Assembly: GCF_900111835.1 (NCBI RefSeq)
Contig: NZ_FOJP01000003.1
Coordinates: 124,001-188,000 of the forward strand
Origin: Metapseudomonas otitidis
Lineage (GTDB): Bacteria; Pseudomonadota; Gammaproteobacteria; Pseudomonadales; Pseudomonadaceae
DNA length: 64,000 nucleotides
Direction of reading: 5' to 3'
Shown here one piece after another: positions 12,107-20,015 of this stretch. The first letter of the stretch is position 1. Each line of letters starts with the position of its first letter. A program made the translations under genes and the position numbers. The notes under the pieces are model-generated. The model was given only the letters and a program-made list of their open reading frames with translations. It did not search any database and had not been told where the DNA came from.

Positions 12107-12312
12107 GGAACCAATACAGAAGCACAACCGGTTGAATTTAAAGTGTTTATCCTTAAAACATTTAAATTTATGTACTAACCACTGTACTAACTCATCTGCG
12201 CTGGATTCGGCGGCTACGCAGAGCACCCCGGCGATTCCGGCTCGGCCTCGGCAGGACGTTCACCGCATCCGCTGGTCTACCCTTCCAGAACCTGCCAGAG
12301 AGAGCGCGCGTC
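12107..12312. promoter_or_regulatory. Left prophage end: candidate integrase arm sites, no gene
   Basis: TGTACTAAC occurs at 12171-12179 and 12183-12191, 12 bp apart. The same CTGTACTA sequence recurs beside the integrase gene at the other end, which suggests arm-type integrase or excisionase sites. The segment before them is AT-rich (TTTAAATTTA). No coding sequence is visible up to the SRAP gene. Confidence 0.55.
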
Positions 12313-12981
12313 ATGTGCGGCCGAGTCGTCCAGGCCATGAGCTGGGCCGAGATCCACCACCTGCTGAACATCCACAGTGAGCCGCCGACCCAGGCGGAGC
12401 CTCGCTACAACGTCGCGCCCACCACCCAGGTGCAGATGGTGCTGCCGCTCGAAGCAAGCGGACGGCTGGCGCCGGTGCGCTGGGGGTGGCGGCCCCACTG
12501 GGCGCAGGACCGCGCAGCACCGATCAACGCCCGCGCCGAGAAGGTGGCACATAGTCCGTTCTTCAGGGCCATCTGGCCCAACCGCATGCTGTGCCCCATC
12601 TCCGGCTGGTATGAGTGGGTGGACGAGGGAGGCCCGAAGAAACAGCCCTACTACATCAGGCGCCGCGATGGCGCCCCGACGTTCTGCGCCTCCATCGGCC
12701 AGGTGCACGAAGAGCCTCAGGATGACGATGGCTTCGTGATCATCACTGCCGACGCCCTGGGCGGCATGGTTGATGTCCACGACCGCAGGCCGGTTGCGCT
12801 AGCCCCGGAGCTGGCCCGGGAGTGGCTGGACCCGGCCACACCCCGCGAGCGCGCCGAGCAGATGCTGCAGCACGGCGAGGCGCCGGAGGCGTTCGAGTGG
12901 TACCGCGTCGACCGTACGGTGGGCAACGTGCGCAACCAGGGGCCGCAACTGATCGAGCCCCTGCCCTCGCCTCTCATCTGA
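12313..12981 (+). CDS. SRAP-family DNA-protein crosslink protein (YedK/HMCES type)
   Basis: HMCES/YedK proteins covalently capture abasic sites in single-stranded DNA through an N-terminal cysteine and shield them during replication. The 222-residue chain has all the known active-site residues: Cys2 (MCGR), Asn72 (INARAEK), Glu101 (GWYEW) and His156 (MVDVHDRRPVAL). It is of full family length. It is the first gene inside the prophage, close to a LexA-type box in front of the next gene, and likely helps the phage or lysogen cope with damaged DNA. Confidence 0.92.
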   Translation: MCGRVVQAMSWAEIHHLLNIHSEPPTQAEPRYNVAPTTQVQMVLPLEASGRLAPVRWGWRPHWAQDRAAPINARAEKVAHSPFFRAIWPNRMLCPISGWYEWVDEGGPKKQPYYIRRRDGAPTFCASIGQVHEEPQDDDGFVIITADALGGMVDVHDRRPVALAPELAREWLDPATPRERAEQMLQHGEAPEAFEWYRVDRTVGNVRNQGPQLIEPLPSPLI

Positions 12982-13015
12982 GGCATCTGGCGGGCCGCGT
13001 GACGCTGGCGGCATA

Positions 13016-13031
13016 CTGGATATCCATCCAG
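13016..13031. promoter_or_regulatory. LexA-box-like palindrome
   Basis: CTGGATATCCATCCAG has the CTG-N10-CAG layout of gammaproteobacterial LexA sites. The interior is less AT-rich than consensus. It lies 17 bases before the ATG of the next gene. Confidence 0.55.
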
Positions 13032-13047
13032 ATAAATCGCCAACATC

Positions 13048-13743
13048 ATGCACCTCCAGATCGACCAGCGGTTGCGCCTCTACCAGGCCGCCTTCCATTA
13101 CCCCGCCCACATCTACGGCGACCCGGAGCGCTGGCGGCGCGAGCAGTTGCAGGCGGCAGACGAGCTGCTGCGCGCTCGCGTGATCGAGGCGGCCGAGTAC
13201 CTGGACATGCGCGACGAGGTGCTGGCCGTTCACGCCTACGCAGTTGAGCGCACTGCCGAGGATGCGCTGGAGATCACTGGGGTTTACGCGGTGCTGGATG
13301 CATCCAATGGCGGACCAGTCGGCCGCCTGGAACGGCGGTACCTCAGTGCCGGTACCCGACCCGAACTGGACCGCCTCACGGCGATGCACGATGCGGATGG
13401 TCAGCTGCAGATGATGCGCGACCGCCGCGACCCGGTAGGCCCGGTGCACGGCCTGGAGTTTCACCACCAGAACGGCAGCCGCTACCGGTTCCAGCCGCTC
13501 GGTTTTTTCCACCTGGGCCGCATCATTCCGATCATCACTGACCCAGACCACCACCAGATCCTGGCAGCGCTGTTGCAGGCGGCAACAGAAGCGGGCGACC
13601 ACGCCCTGGCGGAGCTGTACCGGAAACGCCTCCACTGGTCCGAGTTCAGGTGCTGCCCGATCTGTCGCAGTCGGTTCGCCCATCGAGACGACTGCAGTAG
13701 ATGCGAAGGCCTGGGCCTCGTCCGGGACCTGCCTCAGTCCTGA
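13048..13743 (+). CDS. Hypothetical protein with C-terminal zinc-ribbon-like cysteines
   Basis: I do not recognise this 231-residue protein. It is hydrophilic, begins MHLQIDQRLRLYQAAFHYPA, and ends with a probable metal site, CPIC about 214 and CSRC about 227 with a nearby RFAHRDDC, so it may bind nucleic acid. A LexA-like box precedes it and the SRAP gene is 66 bases upstream on the same strand, suggesting a role in DNA-damage response. Its end overlaps the convergent gene on the other strand by 10 bases. Confidence 0.65.
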   Translation: MHLQIDQRLRLYQAAFHYPAHIYGDPERWRREQLQAADELLRARVIEAAEYLDMRDEVLAVHAYAVERTAEDALEITGVYAVLDASNGGPVGRLERRYLSAGTRPELDRLTAMHDADGQLQMMRDRRDPVGPVHGLEFHHQNGSRYRFQPLGFFHLGRIIPIITDPDHHQILAALLQAATEAGDHALAELYRKRLHWSEFRCCPICRSRFAHRDDCSRCEGLGLVRDLPQS

Positions 13744-13997
13744 AGGATGGTCACCTCGGCGGTACCCAGGTCGATCCAGCTATCTCGCTCGCCTCGCGGG
13801 TTGCAGACGTAGGCCTGAGCGGTAGTACCGTGCTTCGGCTCGGCAGGGATAACGGCAATGTGGCGCAGCAGCTGCTTGCCGTCGTAGTAGGTGCTGGCTG
13901 AGCGGTGAAACTCCCAGATACCCGCCTTGTCTCGTTCGGTCACCAGTCGATCCAGAAGAATCGACCGCGTCGGGAACCGTAGTCGCATCGTAGCCAT
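13734..13997 (-). CDS. Hypothetical small protein
   Basis: An 87-residue protein of unknown function. The start at 13997 is chosen because GAGGTGGGCA precedes the ATG; an upstream in-frame start lacks such a site. It reads MATMRLRFPTRSILLDRLVT and contains no membrane segment or known motif. It lies five bases downstream of, and on the same strand as, the Dam-type methylase, so it is probably co-transcribed with it from the LexA-controlled promoter. Confidence 0.55.
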   Translation of the reverse strand: MATMRLRFPTRSILLDRLVTERDKAGIWEFHRSASTYYDGKQLLRHIAVIPAEPKHGTTAQAYVCNPRGERDSWIDLGTAEVTILQD

Positions 13998-14036
13998 TGC
14001 CCACCTCAAGGAGCGGAAGAAGGCGGCCATTCTACG

Positions 14037-14840
14037 TCACATCCCCGCGAACAGGCCGCCCAGGGCGTCGGGTGCCCAATTCATGATCACCAGTTCGCCG
14101 GTAACCTCGGCCAGGCCCTGCCGTTGGTTTGTGTTTGAGTATCGGATGTCGAGCCGCTCCATGTGGAAGCCGTCGAACACACGCCGGATGTCCGGGTGAT
14201 CGTTGATGCTCACCATCACCCGCCCTTTGCAGCACCGCATAAACTCGGCCATCCGCTCATAGTTGGCGAACGGGAAGTCGACGCCGTATCCCTCGGTCTG
14301 CCAGTAGGGAGGGTCCATATAAAGGAAGGAGTGCGGCCTGTCGTAGCGCTCGGCGCAGTCGAGCCAGGCCAGGTTTTCCACGTAGACGCCCGACAGGCGC
14401 TGCCACGCGGCCGAAAGGTTCTCCTCGATGCGCATGAGATTAATGGCCGGGCCCGTGGTAGCGGTGCCGAAGGTCTGCCCGGCCACCTTCCCCCCGAACG
14501 CATGGTGCTGCAGGTAGAAGAACCGGGCGGCACGCTGGATATCAGTCAGCGTCTCCGGCCTGGTCATCTTCTGCCACTCGAAGATCTGGCGGCTGGACAG
14601 CGCCCATTTGAACTGGCGCACGAACTCCTCGATGTGGTTCTGCACCACCCGGTACAGGCATACCAAGTCGCCGTTGATGTCGTTTAGCACCTCCACGGGA
14701 GCGGGCTGGGGCCGCAAGAAGAACAGCGCAGCTCCGCCAGCGAAGACCTCGACGTAGCACTCATGCGGAGGGAACAGCGGGATAAGACGGTCAGCAAGAC
14801 GGCGCTTGCCGCCCATCCAGGGAACAATTGGGTTAGTCAT
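14037..14840 (-). CDS. D12-class DNA adenine N6-methyltransferase (Dam family)
   Basis: Transfers a methyl group from S-adenosylmethionine to adenine N6 in DNA. The 267-residue protein has the D12-class order: PWMGGKRRL at residues 7-15, the SAM-binding VEVFAGGAALF at 30-40, and catalytic DPPY at 176-179. It is complete. A good LexA-box-like sequence lies 16 bases upstream of the ATG, so expression is probably raised by SOS. Phage Dam proteins can block host restriction or change gene control; the recognition sequence cannot be read from the protein. Confidence 0.9.
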   Translation of the reverse strand: MTNPIVPWMGGKRRLADRLIPLFPPHECYVEVFAGGAALFFLRPQPAPVEVLNDINGDLVCLYRVVQNHIEEFVRQFKWALSSRQIFEWQKMTRPETLTDIQRAARFFYLQHHAFGGKVAGQTFGTATTGPAINLMRIEENLSAAWQRLSGVYVENLAWLDCAERYDRPHSFLYMDPPYWQTEGYGVDFPFANYERMAEFMRCCKGRVMVSINDHPDIRRVFDGFHMERLDIRYSNTNQRQGLAEVTGELVIMNWAPDALGGLFAGM

Positions 14841-14855
14841 ATATGCAAGCCTTTA

Positions 14856-14871
14856 CTGTATAAATAAACAG
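14856..14871. promoter_or_regulatory. LexA box upstream of the Dam-type methylase
   Basis: CTGTATAAATAAACAG fits CTG-N10-CAG with an AT-rich core close to the consensus CTGTATATATATACAG. It is placed 16 bases upstream of the methylase start. Confidence 0.75.
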
Positions 14872-15145
14872 GTGTTAGCCTGCCTCCGCTTCGTCGACGA
14901 GGCGGAGGGCCTAGGCTGGGCTTGCAGGCGTGCTCTGCAGTTCGGTGACCGCTGCCAGTGCTGGAACACCGGCAGCGGTCGCCCTTCTTGATGAGGCCGC
15001 TAGACCTCGTGTGACATGGAAGAGTCTATTGACCTTCCGCAATGAACTGGATTGATGCCAGCTGCGGGTAAAAAGAGAAAAGCAGATGGAGCAGCAGTCT
15101 GGAGTCCATACCAGCTCCTGCTATGCCAATATCTCTTGAAACTTG
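14872..15145. other. Intergenic stretch with two hairpins, no convincing gene
   Basis: GACCGCTGCC (14947-14956) pairs with GGCAGCGGTC (14971-14980) as a 10-bp stem, and CCTCCGC / GCGGAGG form another stem near 14883-14908. A 61-codon frame runs through on the plus strand but has no ribosome site and no family signal. The composition changes from GC-rich to AT-rich near 15000, marking the edge of the AIPR-family insertion. Confidence 0.5.
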
Positions 15146-16861
15146 CTATGAAATGGGATCTACAGGAACAGAAAGCAACATCTCTTCAAGCACTGTCTGC
15201 CGTTTAAGCCTGTCCTCTGTGATCTCACCCATCGACACAAGTATCTCAACCGCCCTCTCAAAGGGCGCTAGTGCCTTTGGACCTGGACTGACCAAGCGAT
15301 CAATGATCTTTTGGCAATATTTCTCCATTTTCTTTGATTTCATGTTTGGCATATTCTTACCAGCGATAAGAGCTCGAACCAACACAAGAATATGCCACTT
15401 GAATTTCCGCATATTTTGCGGGATCTGGCCACCCGCCACGTAAAGATGCAAGCGATACAGTGTTAGACAGGAAGAATAGAAAACCGCTTCTTTGTTTTCA
15501 GAATCTAGAATATTTTCAGAAAGAAGTTCGTACATTCTATTCTGATAGCGATACGCCAAATCGGGACGCTCACAAAACATGGAAGCAACGCACTTTATAA
15601 GTGTATTCACATTGAACACACGTATTGCCGGAACATCCTTACCAGCATACTGTTTCTCTCGACGCTCCAGATAAAGCCTGCCATCTTGCCCTTCAAAAGA
15701 ATTAAAATACTGCTCAACCCTCCTAATAATAGGACGCAAACTAAGAAATTGCGTCTCGTCCACCTTAGACTGACTATTAGTCGCCCGGACCAACTCCGAG
15801 AAAACATCCTCACTGGACGTCTCAATAACCTTGAGAGTAACTGCCACTTCGTCACCATATTTCCCTTGATACTCATAAAGAGTATTAGAAGTCTGGCAAC
15901 CATTTACAATCTGATAGTTCTCCAGATGAAGAACGCTTCCCTGCAACCTCACATCAGGACTAACAATAGTTATCCCGTTATTCAAGACTGGAAAGCGAGA
16001 CGAGTTCTCCTTATCACACAGCGTCTTGGCTATAGACTCATTTACAGGGTTATCGGAACCGAGATAGGAGCGGACATTTTCCTCAAAAACCTGATTCCTC
16101 AAACCACCATCTGAGGCCACTAACAAATTCTTAACAAACTGCTTTGCCTGGACAACAACTAGGTAAGCTTCTTCAACACCTGAGATAGGTGGCAGTGGCG
16201 CTGAGTGTATCAACGGTAGTTGTGCAGACACGCCAGAGTAAGTAGACACCCAAAGATCAGTAATTTCAGAGCGTCCCAAACATCGCACATCGACCTCAGA
16301 GAAATACCCCAAATCGTCAAGCGCTTTGGCCATGGCAGCAAGAGCTTGTTCAAATTCCTTTGGCGCCAAATAATTTCCGGTCGCTACAAATCTTGCCGTC
16401 AGCTTTGGCTTACCACCCCTTATCTTGTGCACATTTCGAATGCACAGATCAAAAACCTCACGTGCGTTTCGCTGAACACTATCCGGAGCGGTATAGACGT
16501 CCTCTTTAACAAACCGCACAACAGATTCCTTAAACTTCAAGAAATCACCCAACTCAAAGCCTTCAGATGTTTTAGCCTGCACAAAAACAAGCTCAACATC
16601 GTGATTTTTCCTTCCCCCTTCGAAATTCCGCGCAGCCTCTTCCTCTGAAATTACAAGCTCTTCATTTATGATAACAGCCACACCATCCATACCATCATCA
16701 CCAACCCCGGTGGTGACGTTGTCCAAGTCGAAAGCTGTCGCGCACTTTGTATAGAGAATAGAGAAATTGCAGAAGTACTCGAACTGTTGATCTTGGCTAT
16801 ACGTGCCATAGCCGTAGTTAGATGCGAAACTTCTTAAATGGGACATAACAATTCGATGCAC
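15146..16861 (-). CDS. AIPR-family protein (abortive-infection phage-resistance family)
   Basis: The 571-residue protein shows the core AIPR signature: FPVLNNGITIV at about residue 290-300 and YQIVNGCQTSNTLYEY at about 315-330. AIPR members are linked to abortive-infection phage defence; their biochemical action is poorly defined. Start chosen at GTG 16861, which has GGAGG five bases upstream; the ATG four codons earlier has no ribosome site and itself overlaps the GGAGG. The gene is strikingly AT-rich compared with its neighbours and lies at the end of the late operon, between the spanin genes and the Dam-type methylase. A TTGACT-17-TCAATT candidate promoter (16929-16901) could express it from the silent prophage. 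Confidence 0.85.
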   Translation of the reverse strand: MHRIVMSHLRSFASNYGYGTYSQDQQFEYFCNFSILYTKCATAFDLDNVTTGVGDDGMDGVAVIINEELVISEEEAARNFEGGRKNHDVELVFVQAKTSEGFELGDFLKFKESVVRFVKEDVYTAPDSVQRNAREVFDLCIRNVHKIRGGKPKLTARFVATGNYLAPKEFEQALAAMAKALDDLGYFSEVDVRCLGRSEITDLWVSTYSGVSAQLPLIHSAPLPPISGVEEAYLVVVQAKQFVKNLLVASDGGLRNQVFEENVRSYLGSDNPVNESIAKTLCDKENSSRFPVLNNGITIVSPDVRLQGSVLHLENYQIVNGCQTSNTLYEYQGKYGDEVAVTLKVIETSSEDVFSELVRATNSQSKVDETQFLSLRPIIRRVEQYFNSFEGQDGRLYLERREKQYAGKDVPAIRVFNVNTLIKCVASMFCERPDLAYRYQNRMYELLSENILDSENKEAVFYSSCLTLYRLHLYVAGGQIPQNMRKFKWHILVLVRALIAGKNMPNMKSKKMEKYCQKIIDRLVSPGPKALAPFERAVEILVSMGEITEDRLKRQTVLEEMLLSVPVDPIS

Positions 16862-16925
16862 ACTAACCTCCATGTGTGTTTTGGATTCAGTTCGCCATCA
16901 AATTGACATCGTCGCAACTGGGCAG

Positions 16926-17489
16926 TCAACCCCGACCTTTTGTTGAACTCGCGCCAGATAGACTCTTGATCTTTTCAACCGCCCTCACCCACTCCTGCAG
17001 CCCGCTCAGTCGGCGGGCGCAGGTGTCGGCGTCTCCGGCGAGACGGGCAAGATCCGCTGCAGCCGCTGGCTGAAGCTCGGCGCGGTAGGCTCCATCATCC
17101 AGGCCGGTGGCGCCGGGGGTGGGGGGCAGTTGCTGGCAACTGGCTGCAGTGACGGGGACGTACATGCGGCGAGCACTGGCAGCCAGATCAGCACGCAGGC
17201 GGTTCTGTTGTTCCTGAGCATGGGTGAGTTCCTGGTAACGCTGTTGATCGAGCAGGGCGAGCCGTTGCTGCAGCTCGGCCTGTTGTTGCTGGGCGGCCTG
17301 CAGCTGGTCGGCAGCGGCGCGGCTGATCTCGCCCAGGGTTGAGGCGTGCAGCCTGTCGGCGTCGGCCAGCCGGGCTTCCCAGCGCCATCCGTTGACCCAC
17401 CACCCCGCCACCACACCGAGTGCCAGCACGGCACCGAGCAGAATCAGCCGGCGGGCCAGGTCCCCCGGCACCACATTGAGCATCGTCAT
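16926..17489 (-). CDS. Rz-like inner-membrane spanin
   Basis: I-spanins anchor in the inner membrane and span the periplasm to fuse it with the outer membrane at the last step of lysis. The protein has one N-terminal membrane helix (LILLGAVLALGVVAGWWVNG), then a long Gln/Ala-rich coiled coil (about residues 40-110), and a Cys-containing C-terminal region. The ATG at 17489 is preferred, with AGGGGG upstream. It directly follows the endolysin and contains a second lysis gene in another frame. Confidence 0.8.
   Translation of the reverse strand: MTMLNVVPGDLARRLILLGAVLALGVVAGWWVNGWRWEARLADADRLHASTLGEISRAAADQLQAAQQQQAELQQRLALLDQQRYQELTHAQEQQNRLRADLAASARRMYVPVTAASCQQLPPTPGATGLDDGAYRAELQPAAAADLARLAGDADTCARRLSGLQEWVRAVEKIKSLSGASSTKGRG
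17006..17221 (-). CDS. Rz1-like outer-membrane lipoprotein spanin embedded in Rz
   Basis: A 71-residue reading frame lies wholly inside the Rz gene in another frame. It starts MLRNNRTACVLIWLPVLAAC, a signal peptide ending in a lipobox (LAAC), and the mature part is proline-rich (CPPPPAPP), as in lambda Rz1. It would be lipid-modified at Cys20 and sit in the outer membrane as partner of the i-spanin. The nested layout matches lambda Rz/Rz1. Confidence 0.85.
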   Translation of the reverse strand: MLRNNRTACVLIWLPVLAACTSPSLQPVASNCPPPPAPPAWMMEPTAPSFSQRLQRILPVSPETPTPAPAD

Positions 17490-17498
17490 GGCCACCCC

Positions 17499-18050
17499 CT
17501 ACCCGGCCAGCACGGCGCGGGCGCGCTGCCAGATCTGCAGGCGTTCCTGCTGGCCGTTGAGCCCGCCGTTTATGCGCTTGGTGATCTCGATGAACTGGCC
17601 GGCATCGGCCAGGGTGTTCAGCCCCTTGGACCACCAGAACCAGCCGGCCGAGGCGGTGGCCGCTTCGGGCTCCTCCAGCAGCTCGGGCGCCTGCACCAGG
17701 CGGTCGTCGCGGTACAGGGCGAGGCTGCATTTCATGTAGTTGGCCCGGCCGGTGATCTGGATCAGGCCACGCCCCATGTAGCGGCGGCCGTCGCCGTCAC
17801 GCTCGGGGGTGTTGCCCAGGTCCTCGCGCACGTCGTAGCGGTCCTGCGCCGGGGTCGGCCCCCAGATCTCGCGGGTGCGGCGCAAGTGCATGGACTCATG
17901 GCCCACCTGGGCAATGAACGCGGCGAACCGCTTGGGCCGGTCGAACTGCCAGCGCTCGGCGGCGGCGTTGAGGTGCGGAACGAAAACGCCCGCAACAGTG
18001 CGGGCGTTTGGGAGGATCTGCAGCAGCTGCTGCTCGGTGATGATGGGCAT
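17499..18050 (-). CDS. Endolysin, glycoside hydrolase family 19 type
   Basis: Cuts the peptidoglycan sugar backbone at lysis. The 183-residue protein has the GH19 pattern: catalytic Glu52 in QVGHESMHL, a second acidic residue at Glu61, and the conserved RRYMGRGLIQITGRANY at about 89-105. No signal peptide or membrane helix is present, so it needs the holin for release. It is followed after nine bases by the spanin genes and preceded by tail-fibre genes. Confidence 0.92.
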   Translation of the reverse strand: MPIITEQQLLQILPNARTVAGVFVPHLNAAAERWQFDRPKRFAAFIAQVGHESMHLRRTREIWGPTPAQDRYDVREDLGNTPERDGDGRRYMGRGLIQITGRANYMKCSLALYRDDRLVQAPELLEEPEAATASAGWFWWSKGLNTLADAGQFIEITKRINGGLNGQQERLQIWQRARAVLAG

Positions 18051-18052
18051 GC

Positions 18053-18658
18053 TCAGCTCCCGGCGTAGATGATGAAGTTGGCGGCGAAGAAGGAGGGGCG
18101 GATGTCCACGGCCTCACCACTCCCGGCGCTGGTGGTGTTGCCGCTCAGCCCGGTCTGCAGCGCGGCAGCGTTGAGGTCGGCAGCGGCATGCCAGATGTTG
18201 GCAGCGGCAGCCGAACCACCCGCCGCCGCGCCGATACAGCCGCCATCAATAGGCGCAGCGGCGCCAGGCGTCAGCGTGGAAACCCGCAGACCGGCCCCAT
18301 CCCCTGCCAGCCCATGGGTATGCGCCGGCATCTGGCTGGCGGACAGCGTGACGCTGTCTGCACCGCCCGTGCTGCCGAGGGCGTTGCCGGGCCCCGCCCC
18401 ACGCATCACGCGGCCGGAGCTGTTCGGCAGGGCGAACGTGTTGATGCCGTCGCCCCCGTAGGCGTTGCCGATCACCTCGAACAGCTGCTGGTGCTCGGCG
18501 ATGCTCAGCACCTGGCCCTGACACAGCAGCCAGCCGGCCGGCGCGGTGGCACCGGCAAAGCCCCGGATCTCGCCGACGTTGGGCATCGCTGTCAGCAGCT
18601 GCTTGATATCGGCGCCGATGGCTACCGCCAGTTGGAGGATTCCGCTGGATAGGGTCAT
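18053..18658 (-). CDS. Tail-collar-domain protein (distal tail fibre/adhesin)
   Basis: Contains a phage tail-collar type domain: VGEIRGFAGATAPAGWLLCQGQ, the FALPNSSGRVMRGAG strand region, and MPAHTHGL. It ends FFAANFIIYAGS, the typical end of collar/microcystin-dependent proteins. It probably forms part of the distal tail or fibre tip that contacts the cell. The ATG at 18658 follows the upstream gene's stop by a few bases. Confidence 0.8.
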   Translation of the reverse strand: MTLSSGILQLAVAIGADIKQLLTAMPNVGEIRGFAGATAPAGWLLCQGQVLSIAEHQQLFEVIGNAYGGDGINTFALPNSSGRVMRGAGPGNALGSTGGADSVTLSASQMPAHTHGLAGDGAGLRVSTLTPGAAAPIDGGCIGAAAGGSAAAANIWHAAADLNAAALQTGLSGNTTSAGSGEAVDIRPSFFAANFIIYAGS

Positions 18659-18662
18659 GTGA

Positions 18663-19157
18663 TCAGGCCTTCGCGGTGTTGTAGGCGGCAGCGAAATCGG
18701 CCTCGGGGTCACCGATGCCGATGTTCTGGCAGGCCTGCAGGCGCTGGGCCGTGGTCAGCGTCTGCGCGGCGTCGTAGCGGACTCGGTTGGAGATCTGCGT
18801 GGCGATGGTGGCCGCGAAATTCGGGTCGTTGTTCAGGGCGTCCGCCAGCTCTTTCAGCGTATCGAGCGCGGCGCCGGCACCACCCAGGATGCTGTCCTTC
18901 ACGGCCTGCTTGGCCTGCTCGATGGAATCGAAAATCTTGTCCGCCGACCAGGTGACGCCGGTATCGCCGTTGCCGGCGCCGTCGTCGATCTGCACGCCGC
19001 CGGCCCCGACCAGGCCGACGACTTCGTTGATGGCCGCCACTAGGTTGCCCTTGGCGGTGGTGGACAGGCTGGTCAGGTCGCCCTGCGCGGCGCGCAGGCT
19101 TTTGACGTCGGCGCCGATGGCCTGAGCCAGGGCGATGAGGCGGGTTTCCATGGTCAT
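18663..19157 (-). CDS. Putative tail-fibre protein
   Basis: A 164-residue protein with no enzyme motif. It carries a pattern common in phage fibre subunits (LSTTAKGNLVAAINEVVG, then a helical stretch VTWSADKIFDSIEQAKQAV and ALDTLKELADALNNDP). Its first 20 residues resemble the start of the next gene (ALAQAIGADVKSL against LAVAIGADIKQL), so the two may come from one divided fibre gene. Function is inferred from position. Confidence 0.65.
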   Translation of the reverse strand: MTMETRLIALAQAIGADVKSLRAAQGDLTSLSTTAKGNLVAAINEVVGLVGAGGVQIDDGAGNGDTGVTWSADKIFDSIEQAKQAVKDSILGGAGAALDTLKELADALNNDPNFAATIATQISNRVRYDAAQTLTTAQRLQACQNIGIGDPEADFAAAYNTAKA

Positions 19158-19160
19158 TTT

Positions 19161-19406
19161 CTAGCCCTTTGCGAGGATGTAATAGGCGAGCGGGTCCGGC
19201 GTCAGGTCGTCGCTGACGTAGAGCCCGTCCGGTTTCAATTCGAGGCGGTTGTCGGGGGCCTGGCTGATCTGGGCGCCGTCGACGCCATTGCGGCCAGGCG
19301 GCCCCTGGCCACCGGCGGCGATGGCCACCCCGGCGACCCGGGTCGGCTCCACCACCAGGGCCACCGCTTCGGCAACGGCAACGACGACGGGGGTATCAGC
19401 AGCCAT
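19161..19406 (-). CDS. Small tail-module protein with a collagen-like GPPG stretch
   Basis: An 81-residue protein with an Ala/Val-rich N-terminal half, a short GGQGPPGRNGVDGAQ collagen-like segment and an acidic C-terminal half (ELKPDGLYVSDDLTPD). It overlaps the end of the upstream gene by 11 bases. I infer a small fibre or assembly component; no family is recognised. Confidence 0.55.
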   Translation of the reverse strand: MAADTPVVVAVAEAVALVVEPTRVAGVAIAAGGQGPPGRNGVDGAQISQAPDNRLELKPDGLYVSDDLTPDPLAYYILAKG

Positions 19407-19986
19407 GGGCGCACCCTCCTCCGCTGTTCACCAGCACCTGGCCGGCCACCCAGCGGTTCACGGTGCCGTCGGGGTGGGTGATGGTCAGGTCCCATTCACC
19501 GCGCGCCCAGGTGATGGCGGCGGTCTGCTCGGCGGTGAGGATCAGCAGCACCTGGCCCAGTCCCTGGAGCTGCACGCCGCCGTTGCCCTGGGTCAGCAGG
19601 ATGGGGGCGGCGCCCTCGCCCCGGATCTCGGCGCGGATCTCGCTGCCGGCCAGGTCCACCGGGAGGCGGTAGACCAGCAGACCGCTGGCGGCGCCGCGGC
19701 CCTGGCCGGCCAGGTCGTTGAACTCCAGGGTGTCGGGGTCCACGACGCGGGCCAGGCGGCCGGGGCTGCGCGCTTTGTCTTGGTTGAGGTCGGGCCAGTT
19801 GGGCACGCCCTCGCACCACACCAACCAGTCCCCGGGCAGGCCGTGGGCGGGCACCTGCAGGCGCACCGGGGCGGTGCCAGCCAGGGCGGTGATGGGTCGG
19901 TACTGGTAGACGGGCTGCATCAGCAGCAGGGGCTGGTTGAGGGTGGCGCCCGGGATGACGGGCAGGTCTAGGCGGGCCGGCTGCAT
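19396..19986 (-). CDS. Putative tail-tip/fibre-associated protein
   Basis: A 196-residue protein, beta-rich by appearance, of unknown function. It contains YRPITALAGTAPVRLQVPAHGLPGDW and ends in WDLTITHPDGTVNRWVAGQVLV, which resembles small Ig-like or carbohydrate-binding phage modules. It lies in the tail-fibre section, with overlapping downstream start. Confidence 0.55.
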   Translation of the reverse strand: MQPARLDLPVIPGATLNQPLLLMQPVYQYRPITALAGTAPVRLQVPAHGLPGDWLVWCEGVPNWPDLNQDKARSPGRLARVVDPDTLEFNDLAGQGRGAASGLLVYRLPVDLAGSEIRAEIRGEGAAPILLTQGNGGVQLQGLGQVLLILTAEQTAAITWARGEWDLTITHPDGTVNRWVAGQVLVNSGGGCAHGC

Positions 19987-20015
19987 GGCTGGCTACTCCA
20001 GGGCTAGGGGTGGAA

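Noticed and set aside
12040-12110. A second tRNA-His next to the left attachment site, as in some Pseudomonas genomes
   Set aside because: No cloverleaf can be drawn; only the 15-base core matches the tRNA-Leu end.
12272-12288. CTG...CAG palindrome upstream of the SRAP gene
   Set aside because: The spacing is 11 bases rather than the 10 of LexA sites, and the interior is GC-rich.
14806-14991. 61-codon plus-strand frame with several Cys residues
   Set aside because: It overlaps the methylase start antisense, has no ribosome site and no recognisable pattern.
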